DNA of 64,000 nucleotides from Bacteroidales bacterium (GTDB lineage Bacteria; Bacteroidota; Bacteroidia; Bacteroidales; F082): NCBI GenBank assembly GCA_017461665.1, contig JAFTXI010000024.1, positions 1 to 64,000 of the forward strand, read 5' to 3'. Shown piece by piece: positions 35,638 to 43,394 of this stretch (position 1 is its first letter; each line of letters starts with the position of its first letter). The notes under the pieces were generated by a model. It saw only the letters and a program-made list of their open reading frames with translations, ran no database searches and was not told where the DNA came from. The position numbers and the translations under genes were made by a program.

Positions 35638-36291
35638 TTAATTTACAAACTTTATCTTTTCCTTAATTCTAGGTTTAGCTTCAGGTTGTTCGTCAGGATA
35701 ACCAAATCCTATTGCCATCAAAAACTCATAACCTTCTGAGAATGATAATTTTTCTAAATAAGGTTTTGCTTCTTCAGATTTCATAAATTCCATTGGAGCC
35801 ATTTGAATACAACTGCCAATACCGTACGCCCAAGCTGCATTTACCATATTTCCTGCGAGAAGACCACAATCAACTTGAGAACACATTCCAGGTTGCATTG
35901 CTATAAAAACAACAGTCGGTGCATTACGAAACATATTACGGAAATTAGGATCTTTTTTAGGATTACGCGGATTATCTTCATCCATACCAGCGAGATACAA
36001 TTCCGTCATACCATTTAAAATCTCTGGATTATCGACAACGCGAATCTCCCATGGCTGCTTGTTCATTCCATTTGGAGCATAAATTCCGCATTTCAAAATA
36101 GTGTTCATAATCTCACGCGGAACAGCTTCGTCTTTATATGCACGAATGCTACGACGTGTCAAAAGATTATCTACAACTATTTTTTCTTTACTTTCCATGC
36201 TCGCCTCCGAAACTTCTTTCTTTGGTTCTCCACAACTCATCATCAGAATACCCAATCCTAATAAACAAAAACCTTTGAAAATCTTATTCAT
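35638..36291 (-). CDS. Nitroreductase family lipoprotein
   Basis: The 217-residue product is a nitroreductase-fold FMN oxidoreductase with family motifs RRSIRAYKDEAVPREIMNTI (about 48-67), APNGMNKQPWEIRVV (about 75-89) and the helix GIGSCIQMAPMEFM. Unusually it starts with a lipoprotein signal (GILMMSC, Cys20), placing a normally cytoplasmic enzyme type in the envelope. Several Bacteroidetes have such forms. The reductant outside the cytoplasm is unclear; the electron donor cannot be NAD(P)H in the usual way. It is followed by its own terminator, and upstream by a small gene 5 bp away. Confidence 0.88.
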   Translation of the reverse strand: MNKIFKGFCLLGLGILMMSCGEPKKEVSEASMESKEKIVVDNLLTRRSIRAYKDEAVPREIMNTILKCGIYAPNGMNKQPWEIRVVDNPEILNGMTELYLAGMDEDNPRNPKKDPNFRNMFRNAPTVVFIAMQPGMCSQVDCGLLAGNMVNAAWAYGIGSCIQMAPMEFMKSEEAKPYLEKLSFSEGYEFLMAIGFGYPDEQPEAKPRIKEKIKFVN

Positions 36292-36296
36292 AAAAA

Positions 36297-36527
36297 TTAT
36301 TTTTTATATTCAAATTCATACAAATCATGTAAATCATGATCGCTCATCTTCATAATGGCTTTATAATCCATTTGTTTTGTTACCATTAACCATTCAAAAA
36401 ATTCGTCTAAGAAAGAATTTATACCTGCAGAATTTGCTTTGTGATAAAACAAGCTTAACTTCTTTTCAGCTTTGATGTCGTCGTAACCTTCTTGTTGTTG
36501 CTTCAGTAATTCAATTAAGTTTTCCAT
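36297..36527 (-). CDS. Small hypothetical protein
   Basis: The 76-residue product from ATG 36527 (a TTG at 36536 would add three residues) starts MENLIELLKQQQEGYDDIKA and is charged and helical, ending DHDLHDLYEFEYKK. No family was recognised. It sits 5 bp upstream of the nitroreductase gene, so it is probably cotranscribed. Confidence 0.6.
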   Translation of the reverse strand: MENLIELLKQQQEGYDDIKAEKKLSLFYHKANSAGINSFLDEFFEWLMVTKQMDYKAIMKMSDHDLHDLYEFEYKK

Positions 36528-36661
36528 ATAGTTCAATTTTTAAAGTTAATAATTGTGTTTATTAATCGAAAAGAGTTTACAAATTTACAAAAATCTGATT
36601 TTTTTGTCAATAGATTTTATTTATTTTTTTCAACAAAATTACTTTTTTCGATAATTAAACA

Positions 36662-37135
36662 CTAAACATGATGATAAGGTTCACCTTTTATAATAGTAAA
36701 AGCACGATAAAGTTGCTCAACAAAAATCAATCTTATCATTTGATGAGAGAAAGTCATCTCGGAAAGACTTATTTTAAATTTTGCCTTGGCGTAAACATCT
36801 TTAGAAAAACCGTAAGGTCCTCCTACGACGAAGATAATCCTTTTTCCTCCAGCATTCATCTGTTTTTCAATCCATTGAGAAAATGCTACTGACGAAAAAG
36901 TCTTTCCATTTTCATCTAATAAAATCAAGTCGTCGCCGGGAGCAAGCTGCGATAAAATTAAATCGCCTTCGGCTTTTTTCTGCTGCTCTTCACTGAGCGT
37001 TTTTCTATTTTTAATGTCGGGAATAACTTTCATCTCAAAAGGAACATAATGTTCTAACCTTTTGATAAATTTGTTAATGCCTGTATCTAAATAAGTTTCA
37101 TCGGTCTTACCGATAACAAGAAATAAAATTTTCAT
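36662..37135 (-). CDS. rlmH: 23S rRNA (pseudouridine1915-N3)-methyltransferase
   Basis: The 157-residue SPOUT methyltransferase modifies helix 69 of 23S rRNA. The AdoMet-binding knot shows IIFVVGGPYGFSKDV (about 100-114) and the conserved end LSEMTFSHQMIRLIFVEQLY; the last residues GEPYHH are family-typical. ATG 37135 is preferred to the TTG at 37141 because it gives the standard MKILFLVIGK start and because the TTG lies in the promoter -7 box. The message is probably leaderless or nearly so. Confidence 0.95.
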   Translation of the reverse strand: MKILFLVIGKTDETYLDTGINKFIKRLEHYVPFEMKVIPDIKNRKTLSEEQQKKAEGDLILSQLAPGDDLILLDENGKTFSSVAFSQWIEKQMNAGGKRIIFVVGGPYGFSKDVYAKAKFKISLSEMTFSHQMIRLIFVEQLYRAFTIIKGEPYHHV

Positions 37136-37138
37136 AAG

Positions 37139-37171
37139 CAAAATTAAACATTTTTCTTCAAAATAGTCAAA
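37139..37171 (-). promoter_or_regulatory. Promoter of rlmH
   Basis: Minus-strand -7 box TAATTTTG (37146-37139), -33 box TTTG (37171-37168), spacing 21 bp. Transcription would begin almost on ATG 37135, giving a leaderless message. The promoter sits back to back with the box at 37179..37186. Confidence 0.6.
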
Positions 37172-37178
37172 TATTTTA

Positions 37179-37186
37179 TAACTTTG
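37179..37186 (+). promoter_or_regulatory. Promoter -7 box for the ureohydrolase-fold gene
   Basis: TAACTTTG matches TAnnTTTG, 27 bp before the ATG at 37214. Confidence 0.5.
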
Positions 37187-37213
37187 AAAAACTAAAATTT
37201 AATTTATAATACG

Positions 37214-38389
37214 ATGGAAATCAATGTTTTTCTTAATTATATAAAGCAAGATTTTTTAGATAGCTGTAATTTGTATCATCAAAATCAAATCGGAAACAGC
37301 ATTACCATTTATAAAGAAGGTGAAGATTTTCCGGAATTGGACGATTACCAACTTGCAATTGTTGGTGTTGAAGAAGAACGTAACTCTTTCGACAACGAAG
37401 GTTGTAAAGATGCTCCCAACGTAATAAGAAAATCTTTATATCAACTTTTTAATCATTGGAATGACTTAAAAATCATTGATTTAGGAAATATTAAAACTGG
37501 ATACGAAATTGAAGATACTTACTTTGCTCTTAATAAGGTTTTCATGACTTTGATGAAATATCGTATTGTACCTATAATAATAGGTGGAAGTCAAGATCTC
37601 ACATATCCTATTTATCAAGTGTATGAAAACACAGGTAAGTTAGTGAATATCACTTCTATAGATTCTCGTTTCGATATTGGTCAGGATAATGAAAAACTTA
37701 ATTCCAATTCTTATCTGAGTTATATAATTCTACATCAACCTAACTTCCTATTTAATTATACAAATATTGGTTATCAGAGTTATTATGTTGATAAACAAAG
37801 TGTTGATTTAATGAAGAACCTTCTTTTCGACACTCACAGAATCGGAAATATTAAAAATAATATCGAATCGACGGAATCTCTTTTAAGAAACGCCGACATT
37901 GTAACTATCGATACTTCTGCTTTCAGAGCTTGCGATGCACCAGGTATCAAACATAACTCTCCAAACGGTTTTTCATCAGAAGATGGTTGTAAAATGACTC
38001 GTTACGCTGGACTAAATCCAAAACTAACTTCAATAGGTTTCTTCGAATATAATCCTTCTTACGATATTAACTATATAACTGCCAATACTTTATCACAAAT
38101 GATTTGGTATTTTATAGAAGGTTTCAGTTTGCGTATCAACGATTTTCCAACAATAGACAGTAAAGATTTCAAACGTTATAATGTTAAATTAGAAGACGTT
38201 AACGATGACATTGTATTTCTTTGTCACAAAGTAAGTGGAAAATGGTGGATGGATTTATCGTTCAAAAGCAAAGACAGAGAAAAATACGAAAGACATCATT
38301 ATATTCCATGTTCTCGAGAAGATTATGAAACAACGATGGAAAATGAGTTGCCAGACAAATGGTGGCAATTTTATCAAAAATTAATGTAA
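37214..38389 (+). CDS. Arginase/formimidoylglutamase-fold protein with missing metal ligands
   Basis: The 391-residue protein has the ureohydrolase layout: YQLAIVGVEEERNSFDNEGC (about 47-66) and CKDAPNVIRKSLYQL, then motifs in order IIIGGSQDLTY (arginase GGDHS), SIDSRFDIG (DAHxD) and TIDTSAFRACDAPG (DxDxxDP). Of the six metal ligands, the His of GGDHS is Gln, the His of DAHxD is Arg and the second Asp of DxD is Ser. The binuclear manganese site therefore cannot form normally. Databases usually call such Bacteroidetes proteins formimidoylglutamase; I think it is more likely a non-hydrolytic relative or has another activity. Confidence 0.8.
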   Translation: MEINVFLNYIKQDFLDSCNLYHQNQIGNSITIYKEGEDFPELDDYQLAIVGVEEERNSFDNEGCKDAPNVIRKSLYQLFNHWNDLKIIDLGNIKTGYEIEDTYFALNKVFMTLMKYRIVPIIIGGSQDLTYPIYQVYENTGKLVNITSIDSRFDIGQDNEKLNSNSYLSYIILHQPNFLFNYTNIGYQSYYVDKQSVDLMKNLLFDTHRIGNIKNNIESTESLLRNADIVTIDTSAFRACDAPGIKHNSPNGFSSEDGCKMTRYAGLNPKLTSIGFFEYNPSYDINYITANTLSQMIWYFIEGFSLRINDFPTIDSKDFKRYNVKLEDVNDDIVFLCHKVSGKWWMDLSFKSKDREKYERHHYIPCSREDYETTMENELPDKWWQFYQKLM

Positions 38390-38405
38390 ATTAAGATTGT
38401 TAATC

Positions 38406-39008
38406 TTAATTTTTTTTAACAATTTTATCTGGATTTTTTTCCAAAAAAGAACTCCAGCTTGAAGCAGTCTTTTTTGTTTCAGGAATTTTAACTTTTTTAT
38501 CATTATCTTCATCACCAATTATATTGAGTGAACGTTGGAAATAATGACATACAGCAGCTGCTGTTGCATCAGTAGCGTCTAACAATTCTGGAATATGATC
38601 AAAATGAATGATTTTCTGTAACATAAGAGCTACTTGTTCCTTAGACGCTGCTCCATTACCTGTTATCGACTGCTTAATTTTACGCGGAGAATATTCAAAA
38701 ATTGGTATGTCTCTATACAAAGCAGCTGCCATAGCAACACCTTGAGCTCTTCCTAATTTCAACATAGACTGAACATTTTTTCCATAAAAGGGAGCCTCTA
38801 TAGCTAATTCATCAGGATGATATTCTTCAATTATTTCAAGTACTCTCTCAAATATCTTTTTAAGTTTTAAAGCTTGATTATCATATTGTTTCAACTTTAA
38901 AACTCCCATACGCAATAAGGATAATTGTTTGTCTCTCTGCAAAATCAAACTATATCCCATCACCATGGTTCCAGGATCTATACCTAATATTATTCTTTCT
39001 TTAACCAA
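38406..39008 (-). CDS. ruvC: Crossover junction endodeoxyribonuclease RuvC
   Basis: The 200-residue Holliday-junction resolvase has RNase H-fold acids in ILGIDPGTMVMGYSLI (Asp), ELAIEAPFYGKNVQ (Glu) and ELLDATDATAAAVCHYF (two Asp). A Ser/Lys-rich tail of about 35 residues (KTASSWSSFLEKNPDK) extends beyond the usual end. It acts with RuvAB, which are not in the window. Divergent from the flippase-like gene. Confidence 0.95.
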   Translation of the reverse strand: MVKERIILGIDPGTMVMGYSLILQRDKQLSLLRMGVLKLKQYDNQALKLKKIFERVLEIIEEYHPDELAIEAPFYGKNVQSMLKLGRAQGVAMAAALYRDIPIFEYSPRKIKQSITGNGAASKEQVALMLQKIIHFDHIPELLDATDATAAAVCHYFQRSLNIIGDEDNDKKVKIPETKKTASSWSSFLEKNPDKIVKKN

Positions 39009-39015
39009 TTTTTAT

Positions 39016-39023
39016 TACTTTTG
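39016..39023 (+). promoter_or_regulatory. Promoter -7 box for the flippase-like/glycosyltransferase pair
   Basis: TACTTTTG matches TAnnTTTG, 17 bp before the ATG at 39041. Confidence 0.45.
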
Positions 39024-39040
39024 TGCCATAACAACTGACA

Positions 39041-40033
39041 ATGATTCATAAAGCAAAAATAATAAAATCGACAGAATTAGCAGTCAAAATTATAATCGTA
39101 CTGTTAGGCATTCTCGTATTATATCAAAAAATATTTATGAATCAAAATGTTACAGATGTTTGGAATGAAATTAAAACTTCATTTATCAATAAAAACCAAT
39201 ATATCTTAATGACAATTGCATTTTTGTTAGTACCTATTAATATATACATGGAAGGTATAAAATGGAAAATGCAAATTAAACCAATAGAAAATATAAGTAA
39301 CTGGAAATCTTTTCTTTCAATATTTACAGGAATGACAGCAGGTATGTTTTTTCCAAATAGAGCAGGAAATTTTCTTGGCAGAATATTTATGTTGGAAAAA
39401 GCTGACAGAATTAAAGCCGCTATGGTAACAATTGTTGGAGGTATGGCTCAGATGATTGCAACAGTCGTAATTGGTTTGATAGCTGCATTATTTTTTGTTA
39501 ATAAAAATTTAGTTTTAATTTCCTTTATTACATTATTGATTTTAATTTTGTTAATCTTAATATATTTTAACATTCATCTTTTAAAAAATATTCAGTTCTT
39601 GTTTCCTAAAAAATATAAGGAAAAAGTAAACTATTATTTAGAAGTTTTTTCTCTCTACAGTAAAGTTGAATTGTTAAAAATTCTTTTAATTTCTTTTGCA
39701 AGATATTTTCTCTATACTTTCCAATTCGTTCTTTTAATTTGGGCTTTCAACATTCCATTAACTTATTTTCAGGCAATGATACCTATTTCATTAACATATT
39801 TATCAATGATGATAATTCCTTTTATAACAATAACAGAAATTGCCGTTAGAGGTTCTGTTAGTATTGTAATCTTTGAAAAATGGTTGGCAATGAATGAAAT
39901 AAGTACATCGTATGGTATCATGGTTTTTTCAGCAAGTTCATTACTTTGGATTTTTAATATAGCAATTCCGGCTGTTATTGGTTTATTTTTAACACATCGT
40001 TTAAAATTTTTTAGAAATAAAAATGAATCTTGA
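39041..40033 (+). CDS. Flippase-like membrane protein (lysylphosphatidylglycerol synthase TM-domain/UPF0104 family)
   Basis: The 330-residue inner-membrane protein has about eight helices. The motif FLSIFTGMTAGMFFPNRAGNFLGRIFML (read as two parts, about residues 90-117) is typical of the AglD/MprF-TM family. There is no lysyltransferase domain. By family it may move a lipid-linked sugar or phospholipid. Its end overlaps the following glycosyltransferase start by 11 nt, so the pair probably builds and flips one lipid-linked product. Confidence 0.82.
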   Translation: MIHKAKIIKSTELAVKIIIVLLGILVLYQKIFMNQNVTDVWNEIKTSFINKNQYILMTIAFLLVPINIYMEGIKWKMQIKPIENISNWKSFLSIFTGMTAGMFFPNRAGNFLGRIFMLEKADRIKAAMVTIVGGMAQMIATVVIGLIAALFFVNKNLVLISFITLLILILLILIYFNIHLLKNIQFLFPKKYKEKVNYYLEVFSLYSKVELLKILLISFARYFLYTFQFVLLIWAFNIPLTYFQAMIPISLTYLSMMIIPFITITEIAVRGSVSIVIFEKWLAMNEISTSYGIMVFSASSLLWIFNIAIPAVIGLFLTHRLKFFRNKNES

Positions 40034-41159
40034 ATTACTTCAAATATTGTTAAATATAGTTTTGATAATCGCGGCTTCTTATATTGTATGTATAACTGCT
40101 TTTACAATAGGTCTCTATAGATTAAAAGAAAGAACCTATTTCTTCAATAAAAAAATTCCTATCAAAGTTTCTGTTCTGATAGCAGCACGGAATGAAGAAG
40201 ATAATATTGGAAAATTATTAGAATCTCTTTATAATCAATCTTTTGATAAAAATTTATTTGAAGTTATAATTGTTGATGATCATTCTGAAGATAAAACTAA
40301 AAAAATCATAGAAGATTTTGTTAATAAAAATAAAGATTTTAACATACGTGTTTTAGATTCAGAAGGAAGTGGAAAGAAAGCTGCTATTTCACAGGCGCTG
40401 CATTCAGCTGTAAACGAATTAATTATAGTGACAGACGCCGATTGCATTTTGAACCTTTCATGGATTGAAAGTATTGTTGGTTTTTATCAAGAAAATAAAT
40501 GTAAAATGATTTTGGCTCCGGTCTTATTATCGCCGGCAAATTCATTGTTCGAGAAAATGCAAGTCTTAGAACATCTAAGTCTTATCGGAAGTACAGCTGG
40601 TTCTGCTTCAATAGGTTTCCCCGTGATGTGTAACGGAGCAAACATGGCTTATGATAGAGAAGCAGCTTTGGAAGTAGAAAAATATCGTCACGATTTTAAC
40701 ATTCCTTCCGGTGACGATATGTTCCTCTTAGAACAATTTGTTAAAAATTTTGGATATAATAATGTTAAATTTTTATTAAGTAAATCGGCTGTTGTTAAAA
40801 CTAGTACCTGCAAAACAATCTCAGATTTCTTCAAACAAAGAAGACGCTGGGTCTCCAAAACAAAATCTTACACAAATTGGAAAATTATACTCACTGCCTT
40901 GATAGTTTTCTTTTTCAATTTAAGCATAATTTCGCTGCTTTTAAGCGCATTTTTCATCCCAGCCTTGTGGAGTCTCTATATTTTATTAACATTGTTAAAA
41001 TTCTTCGTAGATTATCCTCTTTTAAAAAGCATCACAAATTTCATGAATCAGGAGAAATTAATGAAATGGATGTTACCTTTGGAATTTATTTATCCATTCT
41101 ACGTAGTTTTTACTGCTGTAAGCGGAATTTTATTAAATGTAAATTGGAAAAGAAACTAA
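40023..41159 (+). CDS. Membrane-bound family 2 glycosyltransferase
   Basis: The 378-residue product has an N-terminal helix (about 5-28) and a GT-A domain: VSVLIAARNEEDNIGKLLES (about 50), VIIVDDHSEDKTKKI, the metal-binding TDADC (about 138), PSGDDMFLLEQF as catalytic-base region, and QRRRW (about 271-275), the processive-type QxxRW motif. Three to four C-terminal helices follow from about residue 285. It probably transfers a sugar to a lipid at the inner membrane. Acceptor unknown. Confidence 0.87.
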   Translation: MNLELLQILLNIVLIIAASYIVCITAFTIGLYRLKERTYFFNKKIPIKVSVLIAARNEEDNIGKLLESLYNQSFDKNLFEVIIVDDHSEDKTKKIIEDFVNKNKDFNIRVLDSEGSGKKAAISQALHSAVNELIIVTDADCILNLSWIESIVGFYQENKCKMILAPVLLSPANSLFEKMQVLEHLSLIGSTAGSASIGFPVMCNGANMAYDREAALEVEKYRHDFNIPSGDDMFLLEQFVKNFGYNNVKFLLSKSAVVKTSTCKTISDFFKQRRRWVSKTKSYTNWKIILTALIVFFFNLSIISLLLSAFFIPALWSLYILLTLLKFFVDYPLLKSITNFMNQEKLMKWMLPLEFIYPFYVVFTAVSGILLNVNWKRN

Positions 41160-41566
41160 CACGAGTTGGTCTTTTATTCTTTTATATTTAATTTTTAAAA
41201 TTTTAAATTAATATAAAAAAATGAATAAATAAGTTATTGTTGATAACTTAATAATACGATAAAAATCAATAATTTGACTTAAAATTTATTGTTGATAAAC
41301 TTGTAAATTAATGTCAACAATCTTTGATAAAAAATGTTCAATCTAAGGAAAAGTTGTTTTTTTAAAAGTTTTTAAGAAAAATTAAACACAAAATAAAGTT
41401 ATTAACATTAAAATTGTTGATAAAATTTTTAGTCTTGAATTTCAGCGAGATATTGTTTTGTAATGAAAAGTTAATTTTTTCTAAAATATTCATAATTAGT
41501 AAGAAAAAAGGTTTAACGATATGAAATTATTTTTAACTTTGTAAAAATTTATCAACAATTTGTATT
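41160..41566. other. AT-rich gap with four DnaA-box-like decamers, candidate origin or regulatory region
   Basis: 406 bp with no coding potential. TTGTTGATAA occurs exactly at 41237-41246, 41289-41298 and 41414-41423 and, inverted, at 41549-41558 just before rpiB. Its complement TTATCAACA differs from the DnaA box TTATCCACA at one base. The first copy sits in a perfect inverted repeat, aagttat/ataactt (41231-41249). A related tttgataaaa occurs at 41323. Long A/T tracts could serve as an unwinding element. Origin function is a hypothesis. Confidence 0.45.
41534..41541 (+). promoter_or_regulatory. Promoter -7 box for rpiB
   Basis: TAACTTTG matches TAnnTTTG, 25 bp before the ATG at 41567; a TTTA at 41512 could be a weak -33 box. 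Confidence 0.5.
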
Positions 41567-42004
41567 ATGAAAAGTATTATTCCTATAGCTTGTGATCATG
41601 GTGGTTTTGACATGAAACAATATCTGATTGAAAGACTGCGAGAAAGCGGTTATGAAGTTAAAGATTATGGCACTTATTCCGACACAAGTGTTGATTATCC
41701 TGACTACATTCATCCAATAGCACAAGACATTCAAGATGGAGTTTATCCACTTGGTATCATCCTTTGCGGTAGCGGTAATGGTGCTCAAATGACAGCCAAC
41801 AAACATCCTAATGTTAGAGCTGCTCTTTGCTGGAATGTTGAATTGGGAAAATTGGCGCGTCAACATAACAACGCTAACATTTTGACTCTCCCAGGTCGTT
41901 TCATTGAAAACGAACTCGCTTGGGAAATCGTACAAGCTTATCTCACAACAGATTTCGAAGGTGGAAGACATTCTAACAGAGTTGAAAAAATAAATCTCAA
42001 GTAA
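41567..42004 (+). CDS. rpiB: Ribose-5-phosphate isomerase B
   Basis: The 145-residue cytoplasmic enzyme interconverts ribose 5-phosphate and ribulose 5-phosphate in the pentose phosphate pathway. RpiB/LacAB motifs are PIACDHGGFDMKQYLIERL (about 4-22), DYGTYSDTSVDYPDYIHPIA and IILCGSGNGAQMTANKHPNV (about 64-83), where the Cys is the catalytic base. Length is normal. Followed after 6 bp by lutB. Confidence 0.95.
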   Translation: MKSIIPIACDHGGFDMKQYLIERLRESGYEVKDYGTYSDTSVDYPDYIHPIAQDIQDGVYPLGIILCGSGNGAQMTANKHPNVRAALCWNVELGKLARQHNNANILTLPGRFIENELAWEIVQAYLTTDFEGGRHSNRVEKINLK

Positions 42005-42010
42005 TTTGTA

Positions 42011-43387
42011 ATGAATGATAATGGTATAATTTTCAACCAGAATGCAAAGAAAATTGCTTTTGATGACGAGCATTATGAGAAAATGATGACTCGTTATCAG
42101 CGTTTTATGCATAATGTTGAAAATTGTACCAATTATTATTCTGATTTGAATCTTGAAAAACAAAGAGCTTTCAACATAAGATGTAAGGCATTTAAAAAGT
42201 TGGATAAACTTTTAGTCGATTTTGATACCAATTTTACAAATAATGGTGGAAAAATTCTTTGGGCTAACGATGCCGATGATGCTAAACAATTGATTTATGA
42301 TATATTGCATCAAGAAAGAATAAGAAAAATTGTAAAGACGAAAAGTACTACCATTGATGAAATTGGTTTGACATCTTTTCTTGAGATGAAAAAAATCAAG
42401 GTCGTTGATACTAACGTAGGAGATTTTATTTGCAGCATTTCAAATGAAAGATCTTATAATATCAATGATTCGGCAGCTCATAAAACAACTTCGCAAGTTG
42501 CTGATTTATATACAGAAAAATTTGGTATAAAAGAAAATTGCAACGCCAAACAACTTACAGTTTGTACCAAACAAATTTTAAATGAAGATTTAACAAATCC
42601 AGAAGCTCTTATCACTGGAGCAAACTTTTTGATTTCAAACACGGGAACAATTGTATTTACTGAAAATCAGGGTAACATTTTAAAATCGAGTGTTTTTGCA
42701 CCCGTTCATATTGTTGTTGCCGGAATTGATAAATTGATAACATCGATAGATGAATTGTCGGTTCTGTTGCCGCTAACATCTTTTTACGAGCCAAACAAAA
42801 ATATATCTTCTTTATATAATTTAATAAGCAAGCCATCGACAGACGGCGATGATGTTCAGAAGTTATTTATAGTTTTGCTTAATAACAATAGAACCAATGT
42901 TTTAGCAAAAGAAAAACAGAGGGAAATTTTATCTTGTATTCAATGTGGAGCGTGTTCTGACGTTTGTCCAATATATAATATAATAGGTGGTTACACTTAC
43001 GAAGAATACAATCCAGGACCTGTAGGTTCGATACTTTTTCCTATTGTTAAAGGTATGGAAGAAGCATCTCATTTTACGACATTGTGTACTTCCTGTGGTC
43101 GTTGTTCAGAAGTTTGTCCTGTTGCTATTCCATTGAAAGACTTATTCATAGAAAATAGAAAAGATTTAGTAAAAGAAGATAAATCATTAATTTCAGAAAA
43201 AAATTTCATATCTCATTTAATAAAAAAAATGAGTAGTAGAAAAAATTTAGATAAGATGGTTTCTTCTTTTAAAGACATAGAATTAAGTGTTTTTATAAAG
43301 AAAAAGTGGGGTAATAAAAGAGAATTACCTAAATTCGCAAAAGAATCATTTTCAGATTATTGGAAAAATATTAACAAAATAAATTAA
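42011..43387 (+). CDS. lutB: LutB-like lactate utilisation iron-sulfur protein
   Basis: The 458-residue protein has an N-terminal LUD domain (about 60-300; ITGANFLISNTGTIVFTENQ) and two 4Fe-4S motifs, CIQCGACSDVCP (about 309-320) and CTSCGRCSEVCP (about 358-369). In L-lactate oxidation LutB works with LutA and LutC. Neither is in the window, so the partners are elsewhere or the protein serves another oxidase. Sits in one transcript with rpiB. Confidence 0.88.
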   Translation: MNDNGIIFNQNAKKIAFDDEHYEKMMTRYQRFMHNVENCTNYYSDLNLEKQRAFNIRCKAFKKLDKLLVDFDTNFTNNGGKILWANDADDAKQLIYDILHQERIRKIVKTKSTTIDEIGLTSFLEMKKIKVVDTNVGDFICSISNERSYNINDSAAHKTTSQVADLYTEKFGIKENCNAKQLTVCTKQILNEDLTNPEALITGANFLISNTGTIVFTENQGNILKSSVFAPVHIVVAGIDKLITSIDELSVLLPLTSFYEPNKNISSLYNLISKPSTDGDDVQKLFIVLLNNNRTNVLAKEKQREILSCIQCGACSDVCPIYNIIGGYTYEEYNPGPVGSILFPIVKGMEEASHFTTLCTSCGRCSEVCPVAIPLKDLFIENRKDLVKEDKSLISEKNFISHLIKKMSSRKNLDKMVSSFKDIELSVFIKKKWGNKRELPKFAKESFSDYWKNINKIN

Positions 43388-43394
43388 TAAATCG

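Noticed and set aside
37139-37141. TTG start for rlmH two codons upstream
   Set aside because: It lies inside the predicted -7 box and gives an atypical N-terminus.
41552-42163. 203-residue minus-strand ORF opposite rpiB
   Set aside because: Antisense shadow of rpiB and the start of lutB; low-complexity product with no start context.
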